NCBI GenBank assembly: GCA_020636845.1
Contig: JACJXD010000008.1
Coordinates: 79,542 to 143,541 of the forward strand
DNA from: Bacteroidales bacterium
Lineage (GTDB): Bacteria > Bacteroidota > Bacteroidia > Bacteroidales > Tenuifilaceae
Length of the DNA: 64,000 bases
Direction: 5' to 3'
The notes below the pieces were generated by a model. That model ran no database searches. It was not told the origin of the DNA and was given only the letters and a program-made list of their open reading frames with translations. Below are positions 9,805 to 18,648 of the stretch, in pieces. Position 1 is the stretch's first letter. Each line of letters opens with the position of its first letter. Position numbers and translations under genes: made by a program.

Positions 9805-10832
9805 TAATGCTGTGCAAATCGTTTTTTCGATAGGATTACGTAAACTACAACCGGGATGCCCATTAGTGCAGCCACCGAGTTGATGGGTAAAACCAGGTTC
9901 GAACCCGGGAGTTGAGCTATTACATCGCATAGCATCATTATTGATGCTCCCGTTACTAATGTGGAAGGAATTAGTATGGCATGGTTCGATGTATGTAAAA
10001 TTAGCCTGACGATGTGCGGAACGGCAATGCCTATAAAGGCAATTGGCCCTGCAAATGCGGTTGTAGTTCCGGCAAGCAAGCTGGTGGACACAAATACAAT
10101 CAGCCTTATTTTTTCGACGTTGTATCCTAACGAACGTGCGTAATTTTCGCCTAAACTCAATACGTTTAGCGGTCGGGATAGTGCAATTGCCAGTATTTGT
10201 CCTATAATTACCAATCCGCTAAAAAGCCATAGTTGCGAGCCGTTTACGGAACTAAGACTTCCCATTGTCCAAATTACATAGGTTTTTAACGAACCTTCGC
10301 TGCTGAAATACTGTAATATGCTGGTTATGGCCGATGTTGCCATGCCAAATATTATTCCCAAAATCAGTATGGTCATAATATCCCGGATGCGAATTGACAC
10401 GGCAACAATCAGTAGTAAAATTAGCATGGAACCTATTAATGCGGCAAGGACAACGCCTATCTGTCCAAACCAAAACCCTAAGCCAATCGCCGATGAACCT
10501 AGCACTGCAATTGCCACGCCCAAACTTGCACCCGAACTAATTCCCAGCACGTATGGGCCGGCCAACGGGTTCCTAAAAATGGTTTGCATTTGCAGGCCAC
10601 TTACGGCTAATGCGGAACCTGCAAGAATTGCCGTTATTACTTTAGGCAAACGAAAGTGAATAAGTATTTGACGGCTTACATTGCTAACAGCTTCATCTCC
10701 TACAATAATTCCCCAAAAATCCTTAAAAGGAATATTTACGGAACCAAGCATTATATCTAAAACGAATAGGAGTAAAATTAAAACTCCCATTATTCCAAAA
10801 AAGGCAAGTACCGGTGTGCGTTTTCTTTTCAT
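9804..10832 (-). CDS. FecCD/BtuC-type ABC transporter permease
   Basis: From ATG 10832 (MKRKRTPVLAFFGIMG) the protein has about 342 residues and many hydrophobic helices. Family signatures are LPKVITAILAGSALAVSGLQMQ, NPLAGPYVLGISSGASLGVA and GPIAFIGIAVPHIVRL. The longer frame to 10889 would overlap the stop of the preceding gene, so the shorter start is preferred; it lies 13 bp after that stop. It forms the inner-membrane channel of the import operon 10846-12036, 9804-10832, 8776-9804. Confidence 0.92.
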   Translation of the reverse strand: MKRKRTPVLAFFGIMGVLILLLFVLDIMLGSVNIPFKDFWGIIVGDEAVSNVSRQILIHFRLPKVITAILAGSALAVSGLQMQTIFRNPLAGPYVLGISSGASLGVAIAVLGSSAIGLGFWFGQIGVVLAALIGSMLILLLIVAVSIRIRDIMTILILGIIFGMATSAITSILQYFSSEGSLKTYVIWTMGSLSSVNGSQLWLFSGLVIIGQILAIALSRPLNVLSLGENYARSLGYNVEKIRLIVFVSTSLLAGTTTAFAGPIAFIGIAVPHIVRLILHTSNHAILIPSTLVTGASIMMLCDVIAQLPGSNLVLPINSVAALMGIPVVVYVILSKKRFAQH

Positions 10833-10845
10833 TTTTAACCTGATA

Positions 10846-12036
10846 CTATTTAAGTTTGGAGTAGTAGTACAAACACGAGTCCTGAACATCTACATTATGA
10901 AAAATGGTAACCAGGTCGTGTAGAATAAGGTGCGGGTTTAGGGTTCCCGATTCCCAAAAATCGTTTCCCCCGTTCTTATTCATTCGTTTGTAGTTATTGT
11001 AAATTTTGTCCTTTGCAAATGGGGCTAATGTTGCAAAACGCGGATCGAATTTTAAAATATCGGCTTTGGAATGGGCAGTACCCGTGTTAATCCAGACATC
11101 GGCGTTTAACCCGGATTTATAAGCAATTTCGGTACTAATAGGATAGGATTGGGAACCTTTAAGGTTGCTAAATAGATACCTTCCCCCGGCGTCTTTTATC
11201 ATCTTAACAAAGTAGTTATCGTTTCCCGGAAAATACCATACATCCCTGAAAGGGGTATTCAAGAAAACGGTAGGTCCCGATTGGTATTTTGATGCGATAG
11301 TTTTTTCGCTGTTATACTTTTGCTCTATAATATTAAATATAGAATCGGCTTTTTGCGGGACTCCAAACAGGTAGCCGAAAACCTTTATCCATTCGGTTTT
11401 CCCGAGAGGATCGTTTTCCAGGTAATCGCCAATTAGCATTACATGCAATCCCAGTTCTTTTAGCTTGTTTAGGTACGATAACGATTCTTCGCTTACCCCG
11501 TAACAAAGTATAACGTCGGGTTTTAAGCTGGTTATTAATTCGTAGTTTAATCCTTGGTCGTAACCAACATCAACCAACGCTCCGCTGTCAATTTCCTTGT
11601 TAATATTAGGGTTATAAACGTACTTTGTTCCGGAGAGTCCTACTAGCGTATTACTTTGTCCAAGCGCATCGATAAAAGCAACGTGACTGGACGACATGCA
11701 AATAACCCTTTTAACCGGATAAGGAATAGGATTATCTACTTTATTAAAGTCGGGATTTTTTTTGTTTACCAGCGAATACTTGTAAACCACTTCGTGCGCT
11801 CCCTGCCAAGGGTTAAAAATGTTTATTGTAATTTTTTTGTTACTAGTGTCAATGTTAAAGCCTTTTGCATATTTAGGTTCAATATTATTGTCGGTTTGTG
11901 TTGATTTTTCCGTTTGCGAATTTTTGCAGGAGGCAAAAATCAAAACAAGTGCAAATAAAAAATATGGGATAATTTGATTTATGGAAAAGAGATGTAGAGA
12001 GTTTTTGCCGGAATAACTTCTCAATAGTTTGCTCAT
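10846..12036 (-). CDS. ABC transporter substrate-binding lipoprotein (FecB/BtuF-like)
   Basis: The 396-residue protein has an N-terminal hydrophobic stretch ending in a lipobox (LIFASC), so it is expected to be a lipoprotein. The body matches the periplasmic-binding fold of metal-chelate and corrinoid importers, with KRVICMSSSHVAFIDALG, VDVGYDQGLNYELITSLKPDVILCYG and PISTEIAYKSGLNADVWINTG. It is the first gene of the import operon and precedes the permease by 13 bp. I searched the 191-bp leader for cobalamin-riboswitch features and saw none, so a siderophore or haem substrate is as likely as a corrinoid. Confidence 0.88.
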   Translation of the reverse strand: MSKLLRSYSGKNSLHLFSINQIIPYFLFALVLIFASCKNSQTEKSTQTDNNIEPKYAKGFNIDTSNKKITINIFNPWQGAHEVVYKYSLVNKKNPDFNKVDNPIPYPVKRVICMSSSHVAFIDALGQSNTLVGLSGTKYVYNPNINKEIDSGALVDVGYDQGLNYELITSLKPDVILCYGVSEESLSYLNKLKELGLHVMLIGDYLENDPLGKTEWIKVFGYLFGVPQKADSIFNIIEQKYNSEKTIASKYQSGPTVFLNTPFRDVWYFPGNDNYFVKMIKDAGGRYLFSNLKGSQSYPISTEIAYKSGLNADVWINTGTAHSKADILKFDPRFATLAPFAKDKIYNNYKRMNKNGGNDFWESGTLNPHLILHDLVTIFHNVDVQDSCLYYYSKLK

Positions 12037-12227
12037 GGTTGAATAATTTCACTTTTATCAGGCTAAAAATAGCATGAATATTGGGCGTTGCAAAATTTTT
12101 TACGAAAAATGTAAGTTTCGTTATTTGTACGAAAACCCTACAAAGTTAAACAAGATTAACATTTTAGTTATGCCATTTCTAACTTAATAATTGCTATATT
12201 TCAATGTTATTAAACTCCATTTGAATA

Positions 12228-14189
12228 ATGTTTAACCAGCCCATTTACGGAAATATATTCAGGCATAGTCCGCATTGCGTATGCGTAATTAATAAAAATG
12301 GTGATATTGTTGATTTTTCCAGCAGTTTCGAAGAAAATTTCATGGGAAACAATGCCGAGGAGTTAAATCTTTTCAATCTTTTTCCGTCGATAAATTTGAG
12401 GAAATTAAAGCGTGGAAAGAAGTTTTTTGCAGATTATAACGACAGAAAAAATTCGATACAGGTTTACGAGGTGCAAACATCTATTCTCAAGGAGAATAAC
12501 GAGAACTTTTATGCTGTTTGGTTTGCCGATGTTACAGAACTTGTACGGCATAAGGCTGTAAACGAAGTTTTGCTTAATATTTCGAAAATTGATATAGAGT
12601 CTAACGATTTCGACCATTTATGCCAGTCCATTCAAAACGAGTTAAATAAACTGATTGATGCCAGCAATTTGTACATCACGCTTTACGATGAAACAAAGTG
12701 TAGAATGAAGTTGGCGTATATATCCGATACCAATTCAATAAAGGACGATTACCCGCTTGGAAACTCTTATACTCTCTGGGTTGCTCAAAAGGGGAAAGGA
12801 ATATTGCTTAATCGGCGGCAAATATCGCAGTTACGGTATCATCATAAGTTAGAATCGTTTGGCCCGGTTGCCGTGAGTTGGATGGGAGTGCCTTTGTGGG
12901 TTAACAGGGAGATTATAGGCGTTATTGCCGTTCAAAGTTTTAAAAAGGGATATTTATATACGCAAACCGATTTGGATATTTTGGAGTTTATTTCTACGCA
13001 AATAGCATCGAGTTTGCATCGAAAGGAGAGAGAATGGGAGTTGGTGGATGCAAAGCGGCGTGCCGAAGATGCTGACAGGTTGAAATCGGCATTCTTGGCA
13101 AATATGAGCCACGAAATACGGACTCCGATGAATGCAATTCTTGGCTTTTCGGAGTTGCTTACCCGTAATAATGTTCCGCAGGAAAAGCGCGAGTTGTATG
13201 CCGGACATGTTAAAAGTAACGGTAAGTTACTGTTAACTTTAATCGGCGATATTATTGATTTGGCTAAAATAGAGGCGGAACAAATCACCATAAATAAAAC
13301 GCCTGTAAATGTTGAGGAAATATTGGAAGAGTTGCACGAGGTAAGTTTTACCGAGCGGGCACGTTTAGGTAAAGAGCATTTGGCTGTAAACAGGCAAGTG
13401 TCCAAGAATGGCGAACCTCTGTGGCTTCTTTGCGATGGCGTGAGGTTAAAGCAGGTGTTAATAAACCTGCTTAGCAATGCCATAAAATTTACGCAGGAAG
13501 GAAATATTGAGTTTGGTTATAGTTTTCCTAACAAAGCTACTGTTCAGTTTTATGTAAAGGATACCGGCATTGGTATTGCTCCTGAAAACCAGGCAATAAT
13601 ATTTGAACGATTCCGTCAGGCCGATAATTCCACTACACGGCTATTTGGCGGAACGGGTTTGGGGTTGGCAATATCCAAAAGGTTGGTTGAATTGATGGGG
13701 GGGCGTATTCATGTAGAATCGGAACTGGGAAAAGGTTCTGCGTTCTTTTTTTCGCTACCGAACATAACTCCAAGTAATCCTACACACGCAGGTCGTGTTG
13801 ATGTTTCTGCCGGTACGGGTAAAAATTATAAGGGCTTAAACTTATTAGTTGTAGAGGATAATAATGCTAACTATGTATATTTAAGTGATGTATTGAGTCA
13901 ACTTGGCTTTACCATTTATCGTGCAAAAACGGGCAAGGAAGCGTTGCACATGATAGCGGAGTCCATAAAATTTTCGTTAGTATTGCTGGATATAAACCTT
14001 CCGGAAATAGATGGTTTTGAAGTTCTTAAATCGATGAAAGTAAGTAATTCAGGTGTGCCAGTTATAGTTCAAAGTGCGTATGCGTTTCCGGAGGAACGCA
14101 AAAAGGCCATGGAAATGGGATGCCAATACTACTTAACAAAACCGGTTACCAGTAATAAGTTGATGGAGGCTATTGGTCAGATTTTGTAG
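12228..14189 (+). CDS. Hybrid sensor histidine kinase (PAS-GAF-HisKA-HATPase-REC)
   Basis: The 653-residue protein has no transmembrane segment. A PAS-like domain occupies residues about 5-100 and a GAF domain about 120-270. HisKA follows with phospho-acceptor His295 in ANMSHEIRTPMNAILGFSEL, then HATPase with NLLSNAIKFT, DTGIGI and GGTGLGLAISKRLVE. The C-terminal receiver domain carries Asp588 in LLDINLPEIDGFEVLK. A soluble hybrid kinase of this type senses an internal signal and passes phosphate onward. It is followed 80 bp later by the TPR/SpoIIE phosphatase gene on the same strand, so they may act together. Confidence 0.93.
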   Translation: MFNQPIYGNIFRHSPHCVCVINKNGDIVDFSSSFEENFMGNNAEELNLFNLFPSINLRKLKRGKKFFADYNDRKNSIQVYEVQTSILKENNENFYAVWFADVTELVRHKAVNEVLLNISKIDIESNDFDHLCQSIQNELNKLIDASNLYITLYDETKCRMKLAYISDTNSIKDDYPLGNSYTLWVAQKGKGILLNRRQISQLRYHHKLESFGPVAVSWMGVPLWVNREIIGVIAVQSFKKGYLYTQTDLDILEFISTQIASSLHRKEREWELVDAKRRAEDADRLKSAFLANMSHEIRTPMNAILGFSELLTRNNVPQEKRELYAGHVKSNGKLLLTLIGDIIDLAKIEAEQITINKTPVNVEEILEELHEVSFTERARLGKEHLAVNRQVSKNGEPLWLLCDGVRLKQVLINLLSNAIKFTQEGNIEFGYSFPNKATVQFYVKDTGIGIAPENQAIIFERFRQADNSTTRLFGGTGLGLAISKRLVELMGGRIHVESELGKGSAFFFSLPNITPSNPTHAGRVDVSAGTGKNYKGLNLLVVEDNNANYVYLSDVLSQLGFTIYRAKTGKEALHMIAESIKFSLVLLDINLPEIDGFEVLKSMKVSNSGVPVIVQSAYAFPEERKKAMEMGCQYYLTKPVTSNKLMEAIGQIL

Positions 14190-14269
14190 TGTTTTTTTAT
14201 TTGCTGATGTTTTGACGGTTGAGGTGTAATTTGTAAAATTGTGTTACTTTTATTAAAAACTTTTAAACA

Positions 14270-16498
14270 TTGATATGGCGTTTTTTAAATAGAAAAATTC
14301 TGCTTACGGGTTTCATGGCAACGCTTATGTTACTTTGCGGTAACATTGGTTTTGCAGGTAAATATGGCATGAACAATTCCGATACTTTAAACGGGAATGT
14401 TATTGATTCTATTAACATCATTAATAAGAAATTAAGCGGTTTTTCGGACAAATCGAATACTTTGGAGCAGGTAAACCTGCTTTGTAATAAATCCAACATA
14501 TATTTTCGTAAGCAAAAGTTCGAGGAAGCCTTACTTACTGCCAATCAGGCGTTGATTATTTCCAAGGAAATAGGGCAGGAGCGTTTCATCGAAAAGGTTA
14601 CCAATTTAATTTGTCGCATATACTTAGCGCAGGAACTTTACTACGATGCGCTCGATTATCTTTATTCGGGATATAGCCTTGCCCAGCAAATAAAGGATAG
14701 CACCAAGTTGTCGTGGTACATGGTTACGCTGAGCAATGCCGAAATGCAGCTGGGCCGTTTTACCGAATCCATGGAAATAAACCTTAGAGCAATTGAGTAT
14801 TTTGCGCAGGTAAAAGATTCGGCAAACTTGGCCATTGTGCTTAGAGACCAAGGAGTAATTCATTCCGAATTGGGAAACTTTAGTATTGCCGATGGATATT
14901 TAAGTCATGCCAAAGAGTTGTTTTCAAATTTTACCGATTCATTATATCTGGGATTGATTTATCAGGATATGGCAGCGTTGGCGCTGAAGCAGTCCGACTT
15001 ATTTACATCTGAAAAGTATGTGGACAAATCCATAAAAATTTTGTCGGGAGTAAACTTTAAAATGCTTCTGCGTAGTCGTAGGATTAAGGCGGAGATATTG
15101 TTGCATAAGCGGGACGTGAAAACTGCAATAAAGCTGTTGACAGATGTTTTGGAAAAACAGCGAAGGGTTAACGACCCCATTGGGCAAACTTCAACTTTAT
15201 TTACGCTGGGGAATGCCTACTTTATTGAAGGTGATTTGACAGAGTCAAAAAAGTTTTACAATAAGTGCTTGCGGTTGGCATCGGAAAACAGCTTGGTGTT
15301 TTACACGAGGGGGGCGTATCGGAGTTTAGCCCGGATATACGGCATGGAACGAAGTACTGCCGAAGCATATAAAAGCCTTCTTAATTACGTAAACATTACC
15401 GACAGTTTATACAACATTCAGAAGATTATCGATGCAAATCGCATGGAAAATCAGCTGTTGCTTCGTCAGAAGGAGAACGAGATTCATTCGCAACGGGAAT
15501 TACTTTTGGTAAAAAATGCCAAGCTCAAGCAGGAAAGCATAAAGCGAAATCTTTTGCTGGTAATTTCGGTATTGCTGTTTGGTGTGATAGTATTTGCGTA
15601 TAGGGAATATAGGGTGAAACGAAATGCCAATAAGTTGTTGCTTAGCCAGAAGGGTGAAACGGAGCAGCAAAAGAATTTGCTGGAACAGCGTACCCGCGAT
15701 TTAACCGATAGTTTGAACTATGCAAAGCGTATTCAAAAGGCAGTGCTTAGCGTTTCGCAACAGCCACAGGATTTCTTTCATGACTCTTTCCTGATTTTCA
15801 TTCCGAAGGAATTGGTAAGTGGCGATTTTTACTGGTTTAAGCAGGTTGATGAAAATCGTTTAATGTTTGCAGTTGCCGATTGTACGGGGCATGGCGTTCC
15901 CGGGGCGTTTATGAGCATTATTGGAATGTTTGGTTTGAACCAAATAGTTTCCGAGGATGGAAAAACAAATCCCGGCGATATAATTAATAGTTTGAATACT
16001 CTTTTTAACGCGTCGTTTGAGCAGCGCGAAGGTGCCGAAATATTCGATGGAATGGATATAGGGCTCTGCAATTATAACCGTTCTACCCGCGAGTTGCTAT
16101 TTGGCGGAGCAAATATTTACCTGCACATTTTAAGAAGGTCGAACTTACCTCCGGCTTCTTCGGCAACGCTGCACGCATCGCAGGAATTTTCGTTATATCA
16201 GGTTAAGTGCGACCGGCAATCCGTTGGTTACGAAGCCGAGAAAGCCGATTTTACAACTCACAGCGTACAGTTAATGGAAGGCGATATAATTTACCTTTTC
16301 ACCGACGGTTTTACCGACCAGTTTGGCGGCGCCAAAAATAAAAAGTACAAGTTAAGCGATTTTCGACAGTTGCTTTGTGACAACGCCCATCTTCCCATAA
16401 ATAAGCAACGCGACATTCTTTTTGATGTTTATACTAACTGGAAAGGCGGTAATATTCAGGTTGATGATGTTACCGTGCTTGGTGTAAGGATTCCGTAA
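14270..16498 (+). CDS. TPR-repeat protein with C-terminal SpoIIE/PP2C phosphatase domain
   Basis: The 742-residue protein probably starts at TTG 14270, because this gives a normal signal sequence (RKILLTGFMATLMLLCG); the first in-frame ATG is at 14312. TPR-like helices fill residues about 40-400, with a coiled coil and one membrane helix near 425-445. The phosphatase domain has SGDFYWF, VADCTGHGVPGAFMS, DGMDIGLC, LFTDGFTDQFGG and DDVTVLGV, including the metal-binding Asp residues. Such proteins usually dephosphorylate an anti-anti-sigma factor or similar partner at the inner face of the membrane. The partner is not visible here; the hybrid kinase upstream is a candidate regulator. Confidence 0.9.
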   Translation: MIWRFLNRKILLTGFMATLMLLCGNIGFAGKYGMNNSDTLNGNVIDSINIINKKLSGFSDKSNTLEQVNLLCNKSNIYFRKQKFEEALLTANQALIISKEIGQERFIEKVTNLICRIYLAQELYYDALDYLYSGYSLAQQIKDSTKLSWYMVTLSNAEMQLGRFTESMEINLRAIEYFAQVKDSANLAIVLRDQGVIHSELGNFSIADGYLSHAKELFSNFTDSLYLGLIYQDMAALALKQSDLFTSEKYVDKSIKILSGVNFKMLLRSRRIKAEILLHKRDVKTAIKLLTDVLEKQRRVNDPIGQTSTLFTLGNAYFIEGDLTESKKFYNKCLRLASENSLVFYTRGAYRSLARIYGMERSTAEAYKSLLNYVNITDSLYNIQKIIDANRMENQLLLRQKENEIHSQRELLLVKNAKLKQESIKRNLLLVISVLLFGVIVFAYREYRVKRNANKLLLSQKGETEQQKNLLEQRTRDLTDSLNYAKRIQKAVLSVSQQPQDFFHDSFLIFIPKELVSGDFYWFKQVDENRLMFAVADCTGHGVPGAFMSIIGMFGLNQIVSEDGKTNPGDIINSLNTLFNASFEQREGAEIFDGMDIGLCNYNRSTRELLFGGANIYLHILRRSNLPPASSATLHASQEFSLYQVKCDRQSVGYEAEKADFTTHSVQLMEGDIIYLFTDGFTDQFGGAKNKKYKLSDFRQLLCDNAHLPINKQRDILFDVYTNWKGGNIQVDDVTVLGVRIP

Positions 16499-16936
16499 AT
16501 GCTGTTTGGTGTAATTGTTATAATGAGTTGGTGTAATATTTTGAACATTGCTTAGATTCCATTAGCGAGGACATTATTTCGTATTTTAGACTTCAACACA
16601 ATATTTTAGATTTTTTATAAGTCAGAAACAAATAACAATAAAATGGACTAATGGCGATAGAGTTGCTAATAAATATTGTCAAGATTAATGCATAAAAGTT
16701 ATTCTAGTTGAAATTTTATGTTCGAAAGTTTTACTATCTAAACTTGACTTTTCGTAGTAACAAGAGTTTGATATAAAAATAAGTGATTAGTTTTCAATAT
16801 TAAAAAAGAAAAAATCATTGTACTGAACGAAGTTGAAGCATTTGTATTTTAATAAGGTATATTCTTTTAGATGTAAATAGATAAAGACAAACAACCACCC
16901 TTACGAGGTGGTTGTTTACTAATAATGGTTTATTGG
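16499..16936. other. AT-rich gene-free stretch
   Basis: No gene is supported. It holds a partial copy of a dispersed repeat (16821-16841, TACTGAACGAAGTTGAAGCAT) and the terminator hairpin of the minus-strand gene to the right. Confidence 0.6.
16889..16917 (-). terminator. Hairpin terminator after the FISUMP gene
   Basis: Perfect 11-bp stem AAACAACCACC / GGTGGTTGTTT with a 7-nt loop, 19 bp beyond the stop of the minus-strand FISUMP gene. T-rich sequence follows on the minus strand. Confidence 0.75.
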
Positions 16937-17584
16937 TTAGTTTTGAATGCAACGAACGGAGCGTCCATAGTAGATAGAAGAGTGACGATAGACAGCAATA
17001 TCCCCATCATCGTAGAAAACCCACTCTATACCTATGCTACTATCCGAAGGATTTACGTTGCTTGACCAGAAGTAAGCATGTTGCTTTAAACTCTCAAAAC
17101 AACACTTCGAGCCGCTTTCGCCTCCAGGAAGCATGTTAAACCCTAGTTCGTTGGTGCCGTTTAAGCCTTTTGGCCAACCTTCTTTGGCGCGTATTCTAAA
17201 CGAAATACCCGGTTTGTTTTTTCTATTTCCATAACCATTGCCACTACCTGTCTGTTCAACTTCGCTAATGCCAATAGCGCGCTCAAAGGTTTCCCATTCG
17301 CTCATACTAGGTACGTGCCATCCATCGGGACATGCTTTTTGTGCCGTATTGAAATTGTATAGGTACCCATACTTTTTTGCATTCTTTTTACTGTTGTCGT
17401 AAGCCCAGCAACCGTCTTTGGCTTTGTAAGCCAAATTTTGGGCAAACCATACCTGATCGCCAATTTTTACAGTTTGATACTCCTTGCCATCGCGAGGATC
17501 GACAAAAATATCCAACTTTGGTTCCTGAGCAAAACTTGTGCTTGCCATAAGAAGAAGCATAGCGATAAACAAATTCTTTTTCAT
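16937..17584 (-). CDS. Secreted FISUMP-domain protein (Fibrobacter major paralogous domain)
   Basis: The 215-residue protein starts with a clear signal peptide (KKNLFIAMLLLMASTSFAQ). The rest is one FISUMP domain: DPRDGKEYQTVKIGDQVWFAQNL, YGYLYNF, CPDGWHVPSMSEWE, a FNMLPGG segment and the closing GRSVRCIQN. The domain is widespread in secreted Bacteroidota and Fibrobacteres proteins; its biochemical role is unknown. It is the last gene of an operon of three exported proteins (20331 to 16937), 19 bp after the preceding stop. Confidence 0.88.
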   Translation of the reverse strand: MKKNLFIAMLLLMASTSFAQEPKLDIFVDPRDGKEYQTVKIGDQVWFAQNLAYKAKDGCWAYDNSKKNAKKYGYLYNFNTAQKACPDGWHVPSMSEWETFERAIGISEVEQTGSGNGYGNRKNKPGISFRIRAKEGWPKGLNGTNELGFNMLPGGESGSKCCFESLKQHAYFWSSNVNPSDSSIGIEWVFYDDGDIAVYRHSSIYYGRSVRCIQN

Positions 17585-17603
17585 TTTTATGTATTTAGTT
17601 GTT

Positions 17604-18623
17604 TTAGTTTATGATGAGACTTAAAAACCACGTGTTTTTATCGGGTTGGTTACCAAACGAACTTTGCATTACGTACTTATTCTGATAGGAGAATACAATT
17701 TTGTAACGGTCCACCTTGTAGTCGACTCCAATGCGCCAGCCAAATCCTTCGGTTGCATGGTAGTTAAAACCTAGCACGTACCAATATGCCGATTCTATTT
17801 GAATGTAGGCGTTGTCGTTATCCTTTATTTGGTTGTTAAAGGTTTGCCCTTTACTTTCGTCAACGCTAAATGCTTTTCCTACCCGTATTTTGGTATAGTA
17901 GCCATCGCTATTCCCACCCATAGGATCTTTAAAAATGTAGCGGAAGTCATACCCTCCATCGTAGTCGTAGCCGTAGGGGGCTTTTACTCGGTCGGCGTAT
18001 ATATCCTGTTTAATGCTTAGGTGTCGGAATCCAAATTTTAATCCTGCCATTGCAATAGATTTAAAATCGGGCGAAGGGAGAACATTTCCCGAGAGTAGAA
18101 ATTTTTTGAATGGATAGTCGAGGTAAAGAAACGGGCTTATGGAATACTTTCCTTCACTTTTCCAGTACGACGAGTCGGCTGTTTCTATCCATTTTGGGTT
18201 GTAGCCGTACCGGAACATTCCTCCGGCGTAAATTTTAATAAACTTTGTGTATAGGCTAATTCCACCGGAAACAAGGTGTCCCATCATATCGGAGCCGGGA
18301 AAATTTTCAACGGGTCGTTTATAAAGCATATATCCGTAATTCCAGTTAAACCGTTTTAGCCATTTTTGCTCGGCAATAACGGCTAATCCGGGATATTTTT
18401 TTTGCATAAGGTAGCCCTCGACACCCGTTTTATTACGCTGTCCGTATATTTCGGCTAAATCGGTAGTTCCTTCATCGGCAGGAGGTGCATCCACAATTAC
18501 CTTGCGGAAAAAGCGGTCGAAGTAAACATCGTTTATGTAAAGTTCGTTTTGCGCTTTGGTTAGGTTGAAAATGCTAATTAGCAGTATTGCGCTTAAAAGT
18601 ATTTTTTTCATGGTGTGTTTCAT
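17604..18623 (-). CDS. Probable outer-membrane or secreted protein of unknown function
   Basis: The 339-residue protein has a signal peptide (KKILLSAILLISIFNLTKAQ). Beyond it there are many short alternating segments rich in Tyr, Phe and Gly that end in the aromatic-flanked strand NTWFLSLIIN, as expected for a beta-barrel. I do not recognise the family. Either ATG 18623 or ATG 18611 could be the start; the second gives the more typical signal peptide. It is separated by 25 bp from the upstream gene and by 19 bp from the FISUMP gene, so the three are an operon. Confidence 0.75.
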   Translation of the reverse strand: MKHTMKKILLSAILLISIFNLTKAQNELYINDVYFDRFFRKVIVDAPPADEGTTDLAEIYGQRNKTGVEGYLMQKKYPGLAVIAEQKWLKRFNWNYGYMLYKRPVENFPGSDMMGHLVSGGISLYTKFIKIYAGGMFRYGYNPKWIETADSSYWKSEGKYSISPFLYLDYPFKKFLLSGNVLPSPDFKSIAMAGLKFGFRHLSIKQDIYADRVKAPYGYDYDGGYDFRYIFKDPMGGNSDGYYTKIRVGKAFSVDESKGQTFNNQIKDNDNAYIQIESAYWYVLGFNYHATEGFGWRIGVDYKVDRYKIVFSYQNKYVMQSSFGNQPDKNTWFLSLIIN

Positions 18624-18648
18624 TCTAATTTAACAGTTGAAAATGTGC

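Noticed and set aside
9805..9930. Longer start for the ABC ATPase
   Set aside because: It would overlap the permease gene widely; the TAATG overlap at 9802-9806 indicates the start.
12037..12227. Cobalamin riboswitch before the FecB/BtuF-like operon
   Set aside because: I found no B12-box-like sequence or matching long stems in the 191-bp leader.
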